42,419 bases of DNA, taken from the NCBI GenBank assembly GCA_021801255.1, contig JAJYYH010000064.1, forward strand, positions 1-42,419, in the 5' to 3' direction. The translations under genes and the position numbers were made by a program. The stretch comes from Pseudomonadota bacterium (lineage in GTDB: Bacteria > Pseudomonadota > Alphaproteobacteria > Acetobacterales > Acetobacteraceae). The notes below the pieces were generated by a model, which saw only the letters and a list, made by a program, of their open reading frames with translations, ran no database searches and was not told where the DNA came from. Positions 42,116 to 42,419 of the stretch are shown piece by piece. Position 1 is the stretch's first letter, and each line of letters starts with the position of its first letter.

Positions 42116-42419
42116 CAAGGGCGCTCTGGTCGCACTAATGCGGTCAGATCGGCGGCGAGCTGGGCGATGGCTGGGTGCCAGTTGCCGGGGGTTTCCTGGC
42201 GGTAGAGGCGCAAGCTGGGATACCAGGGGCTGTCGGTACGGGCGGTGAGCCAGCGCCAGCAGCCATCGAAACGCGAGAGCAGCCAGATCGGTTTGCCCAT
42301 CGCGCCGGCGAGATGGGCGACCGCGGTATCCACCGCGATCACCAGGTCGAGATGTGCGATGATCGCCGCGGTATCGGCGAAATCGGTGACGTCCGGCATG
42401 GGATCGAAAATCGTCATCC
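42115..42419 (-). CDS. Glycosyltransferase-9-like / TPR protein, C-terminal end (partial)
   Basis: About 100 C-terminal residues of a larger minus-strand protein that continues beyond the window; the Met at 42415-42417 is probably internal. The segment HLDLVIAVDTAVAHLAGAMG, continuing GKPIWLL, is the donor-binding motif of heptosyltransferase-like (GT9) domains. In many alphaproteobacteria these domains end long tetratricopeptide-repeat proteins. The following CWRWLTARTDSPWYPSLRLYRQ string is typical of that TPR-GT subgroup. The acceptor cannot be told; it could be a surface polysaccharide or a protein. It is convergent with the DUF1467 gene. Confidence 0.7.
   Translation of the reverse strand, partial: MTIFDPMPDVTDFADTAAIIAHLDLVIAVDTAVAHLAGAMGKPIWLLSRFDGCWRWLTARTDSPWYPSLRLYRQETPGNWHPAIAQLAADLTALVRPERP

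Overview
The window is high-GC alphaproteobacterial chromosome, most likely from the Acetobacteraceae or a close Rhodospirillales relative. The support is a CcrM-type methyltransferase, a split nuoC/nuoD inside a complete nuoA-N operon, RNase J, the tig-clpP-clpX-lon-hupB order, and a tandem-hairpin repeat of a kind I associate with Acetobacteraceae. The family call rests on protein resemblance and gene order, not on a database search.

Layout. 1-1203 is a mobile-element scar: the tail of an IS481-like transposase, an unrecognised gene with visibly lower GC (228-770), and an IS21-like terminus with two 24-bp repeats. 1204-2135 (minus strand) holds a SOUL-type haem-binding protein and a small three-helix membrane protein. 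2426-11476 is a potassium-homeostasis block: a 64-aa membrane protein, a putative KdpE-controlled promoter, an unnamed 27-aa membrane peptide, kdpF-A-B-C-D-E, and a ptsN-like IIA gene right behind kdpE. 11543-16654 holds a crotonase-fold protein, rnhB (with a damaged or non-standard start), ccrM, and a convergent stand-alone AceE/transketolase-like gene. 16769-23545 is the protein quality-control block: tRNA-Leu, tig, clpP, clpX, lon, hupB. tRNA-Val and tRNA-Asp follow, then nuoA to nuoN (23949-38243), tightly packed or overlapping and running directly into birA, coaX, rnj and a DUF1467 gene. The last 600 bases hold a candidate small RNA with three hairpins and an anti-Shine-Dalgarno stretch, then the end of a convergent glycosyltransferase-like gene cut by the window edge.

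How the genes work together. KdpDE should sense potassium limitation or turgor and switch on the KdpFABC pump; the adjacent IIA protein could adjust KdpD by direct contact, as IIA-Ntr does in enterobacteria. Trigger factor, ClpXP and Lon fold or degrade proteins, and CcrM methylates GANTC. Complex I passes electrons from NADH to quinone and pumps protons. BirA, CoaX and RNase J are cofactor and RNA housekeeping genes carried behind it.

I see no large undescribed system such as a CRISPR array, prophage or defence island. The most novel-looking signals are small: the candidate sRNA at 41880-42004, two mutually exclusive hairpins between lon and hupB, the broken rnhB start next to an inserted hairpin repeat, the kdp-ptsN linkage, several unannotated small proteins, and the orphan low-GC gene between insertion-sequence remnants.
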